A stretch of 63,846 nucleotides of DNA, taken from positions 1-63,846 of the forward strand of contig CAIVQA010000060.1 of assembly GCA_903907935.1 (NCBI GenBank), written 5' to 3'. Positions 54,020 through 63,474 of this stretch are shown piece by piece. This DNA is from an uncultured Francisellaceae bacterium. GTDB taxonomy: Bacteria; Pseudomonadota; Gammaproteobacteria; UBA6186; Azoamicaceae. The notes under the pieces were generated by a model that was given only the letters and a program-made list of their open reading frames with translations, was not told where the DNA came from and ran no database searches. A program made the position numbers and the translations under genes. Each line of letters starts with the position of its first letter. The stretch's first letter is position 1.

Positions 54020-56281
54020 ATGATAGTTGTGATATTTAGCATAATAGGTATATGTTCTATTTTAGGGCTTTTAGCAATTCGAGGATCTTTGTATAATTGG
54101 TTGCTGTTTTTAGCTTTTATTACTATCACTTTACAGAGTACAAAGGTAATTTCTGTTGAGAGTAGTATTTTTTTATGGGCAATTGTAATTAGTGGTATAA
54201 TTTTTTCAATAAATAACATAAGACATAAATTATTTTCAGCAAAGATTTTACAATTAGTAAAAGAAAGATTGCCAGACTTCGGGTTTATTAAGCAAGAAAT
54301 ATTACCAACAGCAAATGATAATATATGGTTTGAAGAAAATATTTTACGTGGAAATTTAAATATAGATCAATTATCACAAATTCCAAAAATTAATTTGACG
54401 GCAAAAGAGCAGGCATTTTTAAATAATCAGGTAGAAACGTTATGCCAAATTCTTAATAACTGGAAGATAACTCAAGATAGGGTAAAATTACCGTCTCCGA
54501 TATGGGAATATTTAAGGCAACAAAAGTTTTTTGCCATGAATGCCCCGCTTGATCAGGGTGGACTAGGTTTTTCTCCAAATGCTAGATTTGAAATAGTGCA
54601 AAAAATTGCTACCCGTAGTATCTCTGTAGCAGTTACGGTAATGGTACCTAATAGTTTTGAATTAGTAAAATTATTATTACAATATGGTACTACATCACAA
54701 AAAGAAGAATACCTATCACAATTAGTAGCTGGAGAATATATACCGACATTTGCTTTAAATTCAGAAGAGAATACTGGTGTTGTATGTTACCAAAAATATC
54801 AAGATCAAGAAGTATTAGGAGTGTGTTTAAATTGGGAAGAAAACAAAGTTTTATTAGCTCCGATTGCAACATTATTGGTTTTAGCGGTAAAGTTATATGA
54901 TCCAAATGATTTTTTATGCTTAAACAAAAAAGATTTAGGCATAAATATTTGTTTAGTTCCAACTAAACTACCCAATATTTTTAATAATCTAAATAATTCC
55001 ACTTTTAATCAAGATTTTTTAAACGGTTTAACTAAGGGTAAAAATGTGTTTGTGCCATTGGATTTTGTGGTTGGTGTTAAAGATTCTTTTGGTCAAAACT
55101 ATAACGAGATGATTGATTGCTTGTCAACTGGTAAAGACATATCTTTTTTAGCATTAAGTGCAGCAATTAATAAGTTATGTTTAAAAAATACTAGCGCGCA
55201 TTCTGTGGTTCGTACGCAACTTGGTTTACCTATAATACAATTTGCTGAAGTTAAGGCTAATTTAGCTAAAGTAAGTGGTTATAATTATATGATGGAAGCA
55301 ATGCGAAATTTTTTATTAACTGCTTCTTTTAGCAATTGTTCTTTAGAAGCAGTTATTATTGCTAAAACACGTATAGCAGATCTTAGTAAAGAAGTTATTA
55401 GTGCTACTACAGATATTTACGGGAGTAATATTACTCTTGGAATAAAAAATCATTTAGCTATTAGTTATCAAAATATTACAGCTAAACTGTTTAGTTCTAG
55501 TATATTATCGGCAATAAGTAAGTGTCATCCATTTTTACAATATGAGCTAGAGGCTATTGAATCAAAAGACGTAGCTTTATTTGATAATTATTTTTTTGAA
55601 CACATATCTTATGCACTAAGTAATTTTGCAAAAGTGATATTGCATGTTGGTACTAATAAATTATTTTGTCTAGGTTCTAGAAATTTAAATGAATATGGTC
55701 GAAATTTAAATTTTTTTAGTATTGTATTAGCTTGTTTAGTAGAATTATCATTATTAAAATTTAATGCTTTATTAAAACATAATGAACGATTATCAACATT
55801 ATTATGGGATGTGTTTAGTCATTTATGTATGGGCTCTGCTATTATTAAATACCATAATCAAAACCAAGAAGATTTAGATGATCTATATTTTGCTAAATGG
55901 AGCTTACAGGTATGTTTGTATAATCTTCAAGAAACTATCGTAGAAATTTTAGATATTTTCCCTAATAAATTTTTAAGTAGATTCATTTCTAGATTAATTT
56001 TTCCGTTTGGTAAAAAATATAATATGCCTTCTAAAGTTTTAGGTGAGCAAATTAGTAATATTATAACAAAAAATTCTACTATAAGAACAAGGTTATTATC
56101 TGGTTGCTATATTGCAGCAAATGATCATTTAGAGGTTGCATTTGGAAAAATATTAAATGTTGAATCAATAAAACAACAAGCAGTGGAAAGAAAAGTTTTA
56201 ACAAAATCTGAAAGTAATTTAATTAAAGAGGCAACCTTAGCTGTTAAAAATGCTATGGTTGTTGATGAATTTGGGGTATAA
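54020..56281 (+). CDS. fadE: FadE-like acyl-CoA dehydrogenase with lost active-site motifs
   Basis: 753 residues (E. coli FadE 814), with two N-terminal membrane helices and the C-terminal FadE-specific domain. The start is the ATG after AGGGG. The fold is recognisable (YGTTSQKEEYLSQLVAGEYI; RTQLGLPI). However, the substrate/FAD loop reads FALNSEENTGVV (about residue 245), where FadE has FALTSPEAGSDAG followed by about five more residues. The segment that should carry the catalytic Glu (TVEGANILTR) is NITAKLFSSSILSA (about 486). The frame is intact. It is probably inactive in beta-oxidation or decaying; the comparison is from memory of E. coli FadE. Confidence 0.82.
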   Translation: MIVVIFSIIGICSILGLLAIRGSLYNWLLFLAFITITLQSTKVISVESSIFLWAIVISGIIFSINNIRHKLFSAKILQLVKERLPDFGFIKQEILPTANDNIWFEENILRGNLNIDQLSQIPKINLTAKEQAFLNNQVETLCQILNNWKITQDRVKLPSPIWEYLRQQKFFAMNAPLDQGGLGFSPNARFEIVQKIATRSISVAVTVMVPNSFELVKLLLQYGTTSQKEEYLSQLVAGEYIPTFALNSEENTGVVCYQKYQDQEVLGVCLNWEENKVLLAPIATLLVLAVKLYDPNDFLCLNKKDLGINICLVPTKLPNIFNNLNNSTFNQDFLNGLTKGKNVFVPLDFVVGVKDSFGQNYNEMIDCLSTGKDISFLALSAAINKLCLKNTSAHSVVRTQLGLPIIQFAEVKANLAKVSGYNYMMEAMRNFLLTASFSNCSLEAVIIAKTRIADLSKEVISATTDIYGSNITLGIKNHLAISYQNITAKLFSSSILSAISKCHPFLQYELEAIESKDVALFDNYFFEHISYALSNFAKVILHVGTNKLFCLGSRNLNEYGRNLNFFSIVLACLVELSLLKFNALLKHNERLSTLLWDVFSHLCMGSAIIKYHNQNQEDLDDLYFAKWSLQVCLYNLQETIVEILDIFPNKFLSRFISRLIFPFGKKYNMPSKVLGEQISNIITKNSTIRTRLLSGCYIAANDHLEVAFGKILNVESIKQQAVERKVLTKSESNLIKEATLAVKNAMVVDEFGV

Positions 56282-56397
56282 AAAATAATTTTGTATAAGC
56301 TATTGACTTACTAATAGCTATTGTGGCCAAATATTAACTTGTTATGTAAGTTAAATTTTCTCGTAATTAAACAGTTAACGATTAAGGGATAATAGTT

Positions 56398-57012
56398 ATG
56401 CCACGGAAAACAGATAAAAGAATAAGATTAATAGAAGCAGCGATGGTTCTAATTCACCAACAAAGTTTCAATTTAACAACATTAGCCGATATTGCTCACA
56501 AAGCAGATGTTCCTCTCGGAAATGTTTATTATTATTTTAAAAAGAAAGAAGATATTGGGGAAGCGGTTATAGAGAAATTAGCAACCACCCTTAGTGATAT
56601 GTTAAGGCAATGGGATGAGAATTTTCAAGCTATAGATCGGTTGAAAGGCTTTATAAAGTCTAGCATAGATAATGAAAACCTAGAACAAGTTGCTCGTTAT
56701 GGTTGTTCTATGGGTGGATTGTGTCAAGAATTAAGTAAGCAAAGTGGAGCGTTAGCTGACCGAGCTGCTAAATTATTACACGATTTATTACAATGGGCAG
56801 AATCTCAGTTTAAAACCATGGGATGTGGAGCAGAATCAGCAAATTTTGCCTTGAATTTGGTTTCTAGCGTGCAAGGTTCATATTTGTTGACCCATACTTT
56901 TAAAGATCCACAATTTTCTATCCGTCAATCCAATATTTTATTATCTTGGTTAGATCAAATTAAAGCTAAGCACCATCATGCCGTTAAATCAGAAGAAGAA
57001 GCTTTTGCTTAA
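56398..57012 (+). CDS. TetR/AcrR-family transcriptional regulator
   Basis: 204 residues. The N-terminal helix-turn-helix TTLADIAHKADVPLGNVYYY (about residues 24-43), followed by FKKKEDIGEAVIEKL, is typical of TetR regulators. The C-terminal ligand domain is of the type with a conserved GCSMGGL (about residue 101). A small molecule presumably releases it from DNA. It follows fadE by 116 bases and precedes an MscS channel; targets are unknown. A ribosome binding site is weak (AAGGG about 12 bases upstream). Confidence 0.88.
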   Translation: MPRKTDKRIRLIEAAMVLIHQQSFNLTTLADIAHKADVPLGNVYYYFKKKEDIGEAVIEKLATTLSDMLRQWDENFQAIDRLKGFIKSSIDNENLEQVARYGCSMGGLCQELSKQSGALADRAAKLLHDLLQWAESQFKTMGCGAESANFALNLVSSVQGSYLLTHTFKDPQFSIRQSNILLSWLDQIKAKHHHAVKSEEEAFA

Positions 57013-57023
57013 ATTGTGCCTTT

Positions 57024-57076
57024 ACCTATCTCTCTCCACTAAGTGGAGAGGGAGAGTTTGAGGTAAACTTTATTAG
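57024..57076. repeat. Flanking direct repeat, left copy
   Basis: CTCTCCACTAAGTGGAGAGG forms a small hairpin, then GAGAGTTTGAGGTAAACTTTATT follows (given in parts). Nearly the same sequence recurs at 57240-57286, on the other side of the palindromic element at 57082-57217. Confidence 0.7.
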
Positions 57077-57081
57077 TAATT

Positions 57082-57217
57082 GTTACGTTCATTCACGTAG
57101 TTACCTATTGCTGCAACGAGGACCGTATTGTTTGAGCGCGTTTGGCTTGTTCTTAATGATAAAAGTGCGTGAGTTACGGACCGCAGTGCAGCAATAGGTA
57201 CACACGTGAACGATTAC
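57082..57217. repeat. Palindromic element, family 2 (diverged), copy 3
   Basis: Arms CGTTCATTCACGTAGTTACC and the near-complement GGTACACACGTGAACG, continuing as TATTGCTGCA/TGCAGCAATA. The core carries GAGGACCGTATTGTTTGAGC and GTGAGTTACGGACCGCAG, matching the family 2 core while the arms are different. The GTTTGAGC box is the same as in family 1. Confidence 0.8.
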
Positions 57218-57239
57218 CTTTATTCTGCCTCTCCCCATC

Positions 57240-57286
57240 CCTCTCCACTGAAGTGGAGAGGGAGAATTTGAGGTAAACTTTATTCT
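57240..57286. repeat. Flanking direct repeat, right copy
   Basis: CCTCTCCACTGAAGTGGAGA, then GGGAGAATTTGAGGTAAACT, then TTATTCT; two to three differences from the left copy at 57024-57076. The pair brackets the palindromic element in the 287-base gap between the TetR gene and the MscS gene. Confidence 0.7.
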
Positions 57287-57299
57287 GAACGGGTGATAA

Positions 57300-58409
57300 A
57301 TGACTTTATTGCATAAAATTATAAATTTTTGGCATTCTTTTTCATATTATCATCATTATGTTTCTACTTTTAGTGATGTTTTAGCAATTTGTGTATTTGC
57401 TGGTTTTATTCATTTTTTATTGAATAAATTAGTTAATAACTTCCCAAAATTTTATTCTAAATATAATAAGTCGCAAGAACCACCAGTTTTGTTAAAAGAT
57501 TTTATACAAATAAGCAAAAAACCGTTGGTGGTATTAATTTGGTTTCTTTGCAGTATTCTAATTCTGGAATTGTTTGTTCATAGAAAATCTATTGATTCGT
57601 TTAAAATATTAACAGTTATAATAATCTTGACTTGGTTGTCACTCCGATTACTACATCATACAGAAGAATATTTAATTAATTTTGTGTACAAAGGGGAGCA
57701 TACAAATTTTCGTCAAAATAAAACAACTATAATAGCAGTTTGGCGTTTATTAAAAATGTTATTAGTAATTTTTGCATTTTTAATGGCTATGCAAGCATTA
57801 CATGTAGATATAACCGGGATAGTAGCTATTGGTAGTGCCAGTACTATAGTTTTGGGTATTGCTGCTAAAGAACTATTAGCAAATTTTTTTGGTGGCATGA
57901 TGATTTTTATGGATCGCCAATTTATGGTTGGAGATTCAATTAAATCCCCCAATCAAGATATAGAGGGGGTTATTGAATATATTGGCTGGCGTTTAACTAG
58001 GATTAGAACAGTAGATAAGTCGTTGTTATATGTGCCAAATTCAGTTTTTTTAACTATTAGCGTTGAAAATACTTCTAGAAGGTACAATCGTCAAATTAAA
58101 GAAGTAATCAGATTGAAGTATAAAGATTTACAAAAAGTTAATGATATTATAGATGATCTATCTAATATGCTAAAAATCCATCCAGAGATAGATGCTAATC
58201 AGATGTGTTTTGTTGGGCTAAATCAATTTAATTATATGTCCGCCGATTGTTTATTGTGGTGTTTTACTAAAGCAACGGATCAAGAAGGATATTTAAAAGT
58301 ATTGCACGATATTTTATATAAAGTTGGCATTATTGTGGGTAAGCATGGAGTTGAAATTGCATTTAGCCATTTGGGAAATAATATCGAGGACTTGAATTTC
58401 TCTAAATAA
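57300..58409 (+). CDS. MscS-family mechanosensitive channel
   Basis: 369 residues. Four hydrophobic N-terminal segments lead to the pore-lining helix rich in Gly/Ala (IVAIGSASTIVLGIAAKELL, about residues 175-194), then the MscS beta domain: NFFGGMMIFMDRQFMVGDSI and YVPNSVFLTISVENTSRR. It opens under membrane tension and releases solutes during osmotic downshock. It is slightly longer at the N-terminus than E. coli MscS (286). It lies immediately after the flanking repeat and 108 bases before mfd. Confidence 0.9.
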   Translation: MTLLHKIINFWHSFSYYHHYVSTFSDVLAICVFAGFIHFLLNKLVNNFPKFYSKYNKSQEPPVLLKDFIQISKKPLVVLIWFLCSILILELFVHRKSIDSFKILTVIIILTWLSLRLLHHTEEYLINFVYKGEHTNFRQNKTTIIAVWRLLKMLLVIFAFLMAMQALHVDITGIVAIGSASTIVLGIAAKELLANFFGGMMIFMDRQFMVGDSIKSPNQDIEGVIEYIGWRLTRIRTVDKSLLYVPNSVFLTISVENTSRRYNRQIKEVIRLKYKDLQKVNDIIDDLSNMLKIHPEIDANQMCFVGLNQFNYMSADCLLWCFTKATDQEGYLKVLHDILYKVGIIVGKHGVEIAFSHLGNNIEDLNFSK

Positions 58410-58426
58410 ATTGCTAACCTAAATTT

Positions 58427-58486
58427 ATCGCCTTGCTTTGGTTAAACTTGCCAGAGTTAGATCGTTAAAATTGGTAGCAAGGCGAT
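58427..58486. promoter_or_regulatory. Inverted repeat between the MscS gene and mfd
   Basis: ATCGCCTTGCT and AGCAAGGCGAT are perfect 11-base complements separated by 38 bases, with a weaker TTGGTTAAA/GTTAAAATTGG relation inside. It may be a terminator for the channel gene, an operator for mfd, or a further palindromic element. Confidence 0.5.
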
Positions 58487-58517
58487 CTTGTTAACAGTCC
58501 AATTTAAAGAAATTTTA

Positions 58518-61500
58518 ATGTTGTTAAGTAATCATCTTGGGCTTAATTTGCTGCCCGAAACCATAAAAAAGAACCTATATATAGGTAAAGTATTACCCAG
58601 CAGTTATAGTTTATTATTGGCTTTTATTGCCCAAAAATATGCCAGGTTAGTGGTGGTTTTGGTAGAAGACTTTAATATTGCTTATCAACTGGAAGCAGAG
58701 CTGAATAGTTATGGCCCCGGTTCTGGCCAATCGGTATTTAATATTTTACATTTTCCTGATTGGGAGATGTTACCATACGATCATTTTTCTCCACATCCAG
58801 AAATAGTTTCTGAACGTTTAGCAACCCTATATAACTTAGCTAGTATCCAGCAAGGTATTTTAATTGTGCCAATAGTAACAGTAATGCACAAAATATGCCC
58901 AGTAGAGTATATACAACAAAATGTTCTGATAGTTGATCAAAATACCGAATTGTCCTTAGATGACTTAAAATTTAATTTACAGCAAGCTGGGTATAATAAT
59001 GTCCCACAGGTTATGGATTTTGGGGAATTTGCAGTACGTGGTTCTATAATTGATATCTTCCCAATTGGTTCTAAATTACCCTATCGTATAGAGCTATTTA
59101 ATGATCAGATCAGTTCTATAAGAACTTTTGAAGTAGATTCTCAACGGACTATAGAAAAAGTCTCTGAAATTAAAATTTTGCCTAGTAAAGAATATCCATT
59201 TAATGAGAATGCTATAAGCAAATTTCGGGTTAATTGGCGGGAACAGTTCCCTACTACTACTTGTCAAATTTATCAAGATGTTAGTAAAGGCTTTAAAAGT
59301 CCGGGATTGGAATATTATTTGCCGTTATTTTTTGATCGAACTGCTAGTTTGTTTGAATATTTACCAAAAAATTGTTTAGTAGTACGTACTAAAGGTTGCG
59401 TAAATGCAGCCGAGAAATTTTTTTCGCAAATTGGAACTAGATTTGAACAATTTTGTCATGATACAAGTAGATTGCTTTTACCTATTAATAAATTATTTTT
59501 TAACACAACTGAAGTTTTTTCTTTAATAAATAATTTTAATCAAATTATTTGTGATACAGAGACTAATAGTCTTCATGATAGTAGTTTTAATTTAGCCATA
59601 AAAGCTTTACCAGAGTCGATTAGTGATCTATTAAAAGGATCATTTAAAATACTATTTTGTGTAGAGTCTAAAGGGCGTAAAGAAATTTTAAAGCAATCTT
59701 TAATTAAATTATTTAAATTAGAAGATTTAGAATTTCAAGAACTTCAAAATCTAGAAAATATTGTTGAATTTATAAACAGTAATGTACCTTATGGTATCTT
59801 AACGACCAAACTGCAAAGAGGTTTCATATTAGAAAATATTAATACAGCTATTATTTGTGAAGAAGATTTATTTCCTAATAGAGTGGTGCAGGTAGTTAAA
59901 AGACGTGGGAAACAAATTGATTCAGAGCTTAGCATTAAAAATTTAGTAGAGATTAGTATAGGAGATCCAATAGTACATATTGAACATGGAGTTGGTAGGT
60001 ATTTAGGCTTAACTCAATTAGATTATGGTTCTACTTGTGGTGAATTTATGGTTATTGAGTATGCAGAAAAAAATAAGCTTTATGTTCCAATAACTAGTCT
60101 AAATCTTGTTCACAGGTATAGTGGGGTAGATCTAGAAAATGCTCCTTTACATAGTTTAGGAACGGATCGTTGGCAAAAAGAAAAGAAAAAGGCATCTAAA
60201 CAAATTAAAGATGTAGCAGTTCAATTATTAGAAATTTATGCTATGCGTGCTAGTAAAGAGGGGGTAGGCTGTACCTTAAATGAAGAAAATTACCAAAAAT
60301 TTATAAGTAATTTTCCATTTACGGAAACTTTTGATCAAAATAGATCTATTTTAGAGGTTATAGAAAATTTAAAGAGTTCTAAACCTATGGATAGGGTAAT
60401 ATGCGGGGATGTTGGTTTTGGTAAAACCGAAATCGCGATGCGGGCGGCTTTTATTGTAGCAGATAGTGGTCGACAAGTAGCGATATTAACTCCAACAACC
60501 TTATTGGCTGGCCAACATTATCAAACCTTTTTAGATAGATTTGCTGATTTTCCAATACAAGTAGAATTATTATCACGTTTTGTTACTAAAGCAAAACAAC
60601 AAGAAGTTATCAATAAAATAAAATTAGGTAGTTGTGATATAGTCATTGGTACCCATAGATTATTACAAAAAGATTTAAAATTTAAATCTTTAGGGTTACT
60701 GATTGTAGATGAAGAACATAAATTTGGAGTAGAACAGAAGGAAAAATTTAAAAAAATACGAAGTGAAGTAGATCTTTTATCATTAACTGCTACTCCTATC
60801 CCTAGGACTTTAAATATGGCCATGTCTGGGATCCGAGATATTTCAATAATAGCAACTCCGCCTAGCCATAGATTGTCAGTAAAAACTTTTGTTAGAGAAT
60901 ATAATATTGAAATCATTAAAGAAGCTATTCAAAGAGAACTACAGCGTGGTGGTCAGGTTTATTATTTACATAATAAAGTAGCAACTATTAATAAAGTAGC
61001 TGATAACATTCAATCGTTGGTGCCACAATCTAGCGTAAAAATTGCTCATGGCCAAATGCCAGAAAGAGAATTAGAACATATTATGATCGATTTTTATCAT
61101 AGAAAATTTAACGTATTAGTCTGTACTACTATTATTGAAAACGGAATTGATATAGCAAATGCCAATACTATTATTATAGATAGGGCTGATTGTTTTGGGT
61201 TATCTCAATTACATCAATTGCGCGGTAGAGTGGGAAGATCGCATCATCAAGCTTATGCTTTTTGTTTTACTCCACCAATATCTAGTTTAAATCAAGATGC
61301 TATAAAAAGATTAGAAGCACTAGAAAATTTAGATACTTTAGGGTCTGGTTTTACTTTAGCAACTCATGATTTAGAAATTAGAGGTTCTGGAGAATTATTA
61401 GGTAGCGAGCAAAGCGGTAATATTCAAACAATTGGATTTAGTTTATACATGGAATTATTAGAACATGCGGTTGATACTTTAAAACAACATGGTCAGTTGG

Positions 61501-61973
61501 ACAATACAGATGATTTGTTAGAGTTAGATTTCATTAAAAATATTGAAATTGATTTGCAAATACCAGCATATATTCCAACAGCATATATTCCAGATGTACA
61601 TACTAGATTAATTTTATATAAAAAAATTTCCAAGGCCCAAACTAGCGATAAATTACAAGAATTAATTGGCGAATTTATTGATAGATTTGGATTGTTACCA
61701 GTAGAATTACAAAATTTATTCGAGATCAGTAAACTAAAATTATTATGCGAAAATTTAGGTGTTTCTGGAATTAAAAATACTGCTAATGGGTTTAATATAG
61801 AATTTAGTAGTAATAATAAAATTAATGTTGATCAAATAATTAATTTATTACAAAAAAATCCTAAACAATATAAATTAATTGGTAGTAGTAAATTATGTTG
61901 TATTTCTAAAGTAGAAGCGAAGGATAGGGTTAATTTTGTTAGTGAAGTTTTAGAAATGTGTGCATATTCCTAG
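58518..61973 (+). CDS. mfd: Transcription-repair coupling factor Mfd
   Basis: 1,151 residues from ATG 58518 (an earlier TTG adds ten codons but lies in the intergenic inverted-repeat region). Displaces RNA polymerase stalled at DNA damage and recruits UvrA. The UvrB-like N-terminus (LHFPDWEMLPYDHFSPHPEI), the RNA-polymerase-interacting domain (IGDPIVHIEHGVGRYLGL, about residue 486), Walker A CGDVGFGKTEIAMRA (about 630), Walker B LLIVDEEHKFGVEQ (about 728), RecG-like TRCF motif (LRGRVGRSHHQAYAF) and the C-terminal D7 domain are all present. Full length, E. coli 1,148. Confidence 0.95.
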   Translation: MLLSNHLGLNLLPETIKKNLYIGKVLPSSYSLLLAFIAQKYARLVVVLVEDFNIAYQLEAELNSYGPGSGQSVFNILHFPDWEMLPYDHFSPHPEIVSERLATLYNLASIQQGILIVPIVTVMHKICPVEYIQQNVLIVDQNTELSLDDLKFNLQQAGYNNVPQVMDFGEFAVRGSIIDIFPIGSKLPYRIELFNDQISSIRTFEVDSQRTIEKVSEIKILPSKEYPFNENAISKFRVNWREQFPTTTCQIYQDVSKGFKSPGLEYYLPLFFDRTASLFEYLPKNCLVVRTKGCVNAAEKFFSQIGTRFEQFCHDTSRLLLPINKLFFNTTEVFSLINNFNQIICDTETNSLHDSSFNLAIKALPESISDLLKGSFKILFCVESKGRKEILKQSLIKLFKLEDLEFQELQNLENIVEFINSNVPYGILTTKLQRGFILENINTAIICEEDLFPNRVVQVVKRRGKQIDSELSIKNLVEISIGDPIVHIEHGVGRYLGLTQLDYGSTCGEFMVIEYAEKNKLYVPITSLNLVHRYSGVDLENAPLHSLGTDRWQKEKKKASKQIKDVAVQLLEIYAMRASKEGVGCTLNEENYQKFISNFPFTETFDQNRSILEVIENLKSSKPMDRVICGDVGFGKTEIAMRAAFIVADSGRQVAILTPTTLLAGQHYQTFLDRFADFPIQVELLSRFVTKAKQQEVINKIKLGSCDIVIGTHRLLQKDLKFKSLGLLIVDEEHKFGVEQKEKFKKIRSEVDLLSLTATPIPRTLNMAMSGIRDISIIATPPSHRLSVKTFVREYNIEIIKEAIQRELQRGGQVYYLHNKVATINKVADNIQSLVPQSSVKIAHGQMPERELEHIMIDFYHRKFNVLVCTTIIENGIDIANANTIIIDRADCFGLSQLHQLRGRVGRSHHQAYAFCFTPPISSLNQDAIKRLEALENLDTLGSGFTLATHDLEIRGSGELLGSEQSGNIQTIGFSLYMELLEHAVDTLKQHGQLDNTDDLLELDFIKNIEIDLQIPAYIPTAYIPDVHTRLILYKKISKAQTSDKLQELIGEFIDRFGLLPVELQNLFEISKLKLLCENLGVSGIKNTANGFNIEFSSNNKINVDQIINLLQKNPKQYKLIGSSKLCCISKVEAKDRVNFVSEVLEMCAYS

Positions 61974-62012
61974 GTATTGAGTTAGGGAAAAACATTTGGT
62001 AGTATGTCGTCA

Positions 62013-62166
62013 AATATACTGATCGCACATGAGTTTTCGGTATTCTAAAAAAATAATTTGCTGAACTCGCCCTACGTTCAGTAGCGTTAACAGCAACAGC
62101 ATGGGGCTCAAACAACCGCTCATTATTTTTTTAGAATACCGAAAACTCATTAGTCGAGAGTATATT
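62013..62166. repeat. Palindromic element, family 1 subtype B (reverse)
   Basis: Inner arms ATGAGTTTTCGGTATTCTAA and the complement TTAGAATACCGAAAACTCAT, in which the G:C of other copies is changed to A:T on both sides (GGTATTC/GAATACC versus GGTGCTC/GAGCACC), a compensatory pair. The core has GCTGAACTCGCCCTACGTTC and GGGGCTCAAACAACCGCTCA and lacks the family 4 insert found in the copy at 8500-8730. Confidence 0.88.
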
Positions 62167-62184
62167 TATTTGGAGATTTATAAA

Positions 62185-63474
62185 ATGCCAGGATTATATA
62201 TTACATACACAGATGACCCACTGAATGATTCAGATTGTAGTAGAATGCAAGTTACTTCAGAAAACACGATGGCTAAATTTAATTTTACCCATACTTCTAT
62301 AGGTATACGTACTAAGCATGAGAATCCTATTAGTGAAACAGAGATAGATAAAGTATTATACGATTTATTAATAGCTAAAAAGTTTAATGATTATGGAGTC
62401 ATAGAAATAACCACAGAAAACGCACTCCAATTAGAAAGTAATTTTGCAAAAAATGTAATGATATCTCATCTTGGCGAAACTGGTTATGGTTTAATTGCTA
62501 TGAATGATATTACAGTTGGTACGGAGGTTTTATATACTGGTGATATTATTTTTACAATACTAAGTAATAGTAGTAGCTCTTTTAAAATAGGTGATGTAGT
62601 TCCAGGACTTAGTTGTTTTTATTGTCATAATCCATATTTACTGGAAGTTTTTTCTAATCTAACATTTAGTGATGTTATGCCAAATACTGATGGCAACAAT
62701 ACCTTAAAAAATATATTTAAAAAAGAAGAAACCACAAGAAAAATACCAAGATCAAGAGCAGCTAATTGTGTTATTGATGCTAAAAACAGTGGTAGTTTAA
62801 TGCGATTTGCTCAACATTTACCAACAGAAGAAGATGTAGTTACTTGGGCTAAAGGACTAATTGCTACAATTAATACGGAAGAAGATCTTATTGAAGTAAT
62901 TAAACAACTAATTGCTACTACTAATACTGAAGAAGTAATAATTAAAATGGTTAAAGGATTAATTATTATGGCTAATACTTGTGAAGTAAATATAGTCCAA
63001 GTAATCAAGGACTTAACTATATCTATTAATACTGAAAAAGATCTTGTTGAAACAATTAAGCAATTAATTGATGCATCTGAGTCTACAGAAGATCTTAAGA
63101 TAATTGATAGATTAAATATTGTTGCTATAGCTAATATGGAAAGATTTAAAATAGTCCTAACTTGTGTTAGAAGTGAAGAAAAACTTTTACCAAATTTAAC
63201 GCCAGCATTTATGTTTAGAACTACTAGACCAATAAAAAAAGGAGATATACTTGGTTATTCTTATTGTGATAACGATGTAATTGCTAGAGAAAGTTATTTT
63301 TTACCTTTAGGGATAAACCGCGTATTGTATACTAGAGAGGGGAATGTTTTTTCACCCATAAAAAGACAACAAAATCAAGCTGTTTTATTTAGTTTTAATG
63401 CTATTTCTATGTTACAATTTAATGAATTACAATCAGAAACAGAAGCCGCCACTTTACCAAGAATGGTATACTAA
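62185..63474 (+). CDS. SET-domain-like protein with repetitive insertion
   Basis: 429 residues from the ATG preceded by GGAG. Residues about 95-125 (GETGYGLIAMNDITVGTEVL) resemble the start of a SET methyltransferase fold, RSRAANCVIDAK (about residue 191) stands where NHSCxPN-type motifs occur, and TTRPIKKGDILGYSY (about residue 345) resembles the last strand. Between them, residues about 215-315 contain four imperfect repeats of the form LIATINTEEDLIEVIKQ. SET proteins methylate lysines, often of host chromatin or cytosolic targets when made by intracellular bacteria. Several catalytic positions are not canonical, so activity is uncertain. Its stop codon lies in the arm of the next palindromic element. 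Confidence 0.62.
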   Translation: MPGLYITYTDDPLNDSDCSRMQVTSENTMAKFNFTHTSIGIRTKHENPISETEIDKVLYDLLIAKKFNDYGVIEITTENALQLESNFAKNVMISHLGETGYGLIAMNDITVGTEVLYTGDIIFTILSNSSSSFKIGDVVPGLSCFYCHNPYLLEVFSNLTFSDVMPNTDGNNTLKNIFKKEETTRKIPRSRAANCVIDAKNSGSLMRFAQHLPTEEDVVTWAKGLIATINTEEDLIEVIKQLIATTNTEEVIIKMVKGLIIMANTCEVNIVQVIKDLTISINTEKDLVETIKQLIDASESTEDLKIIDRLNIVAIANMERFKIVLTCVRSEEKLLPNLTPAFMFRTTRPIKKGDILGYSYCDNDVIARESYFLPLGINRVLYTREGNVFSPIKRQQNQAVLFSFNAISMLQFNELQSETEAATLPRMVY

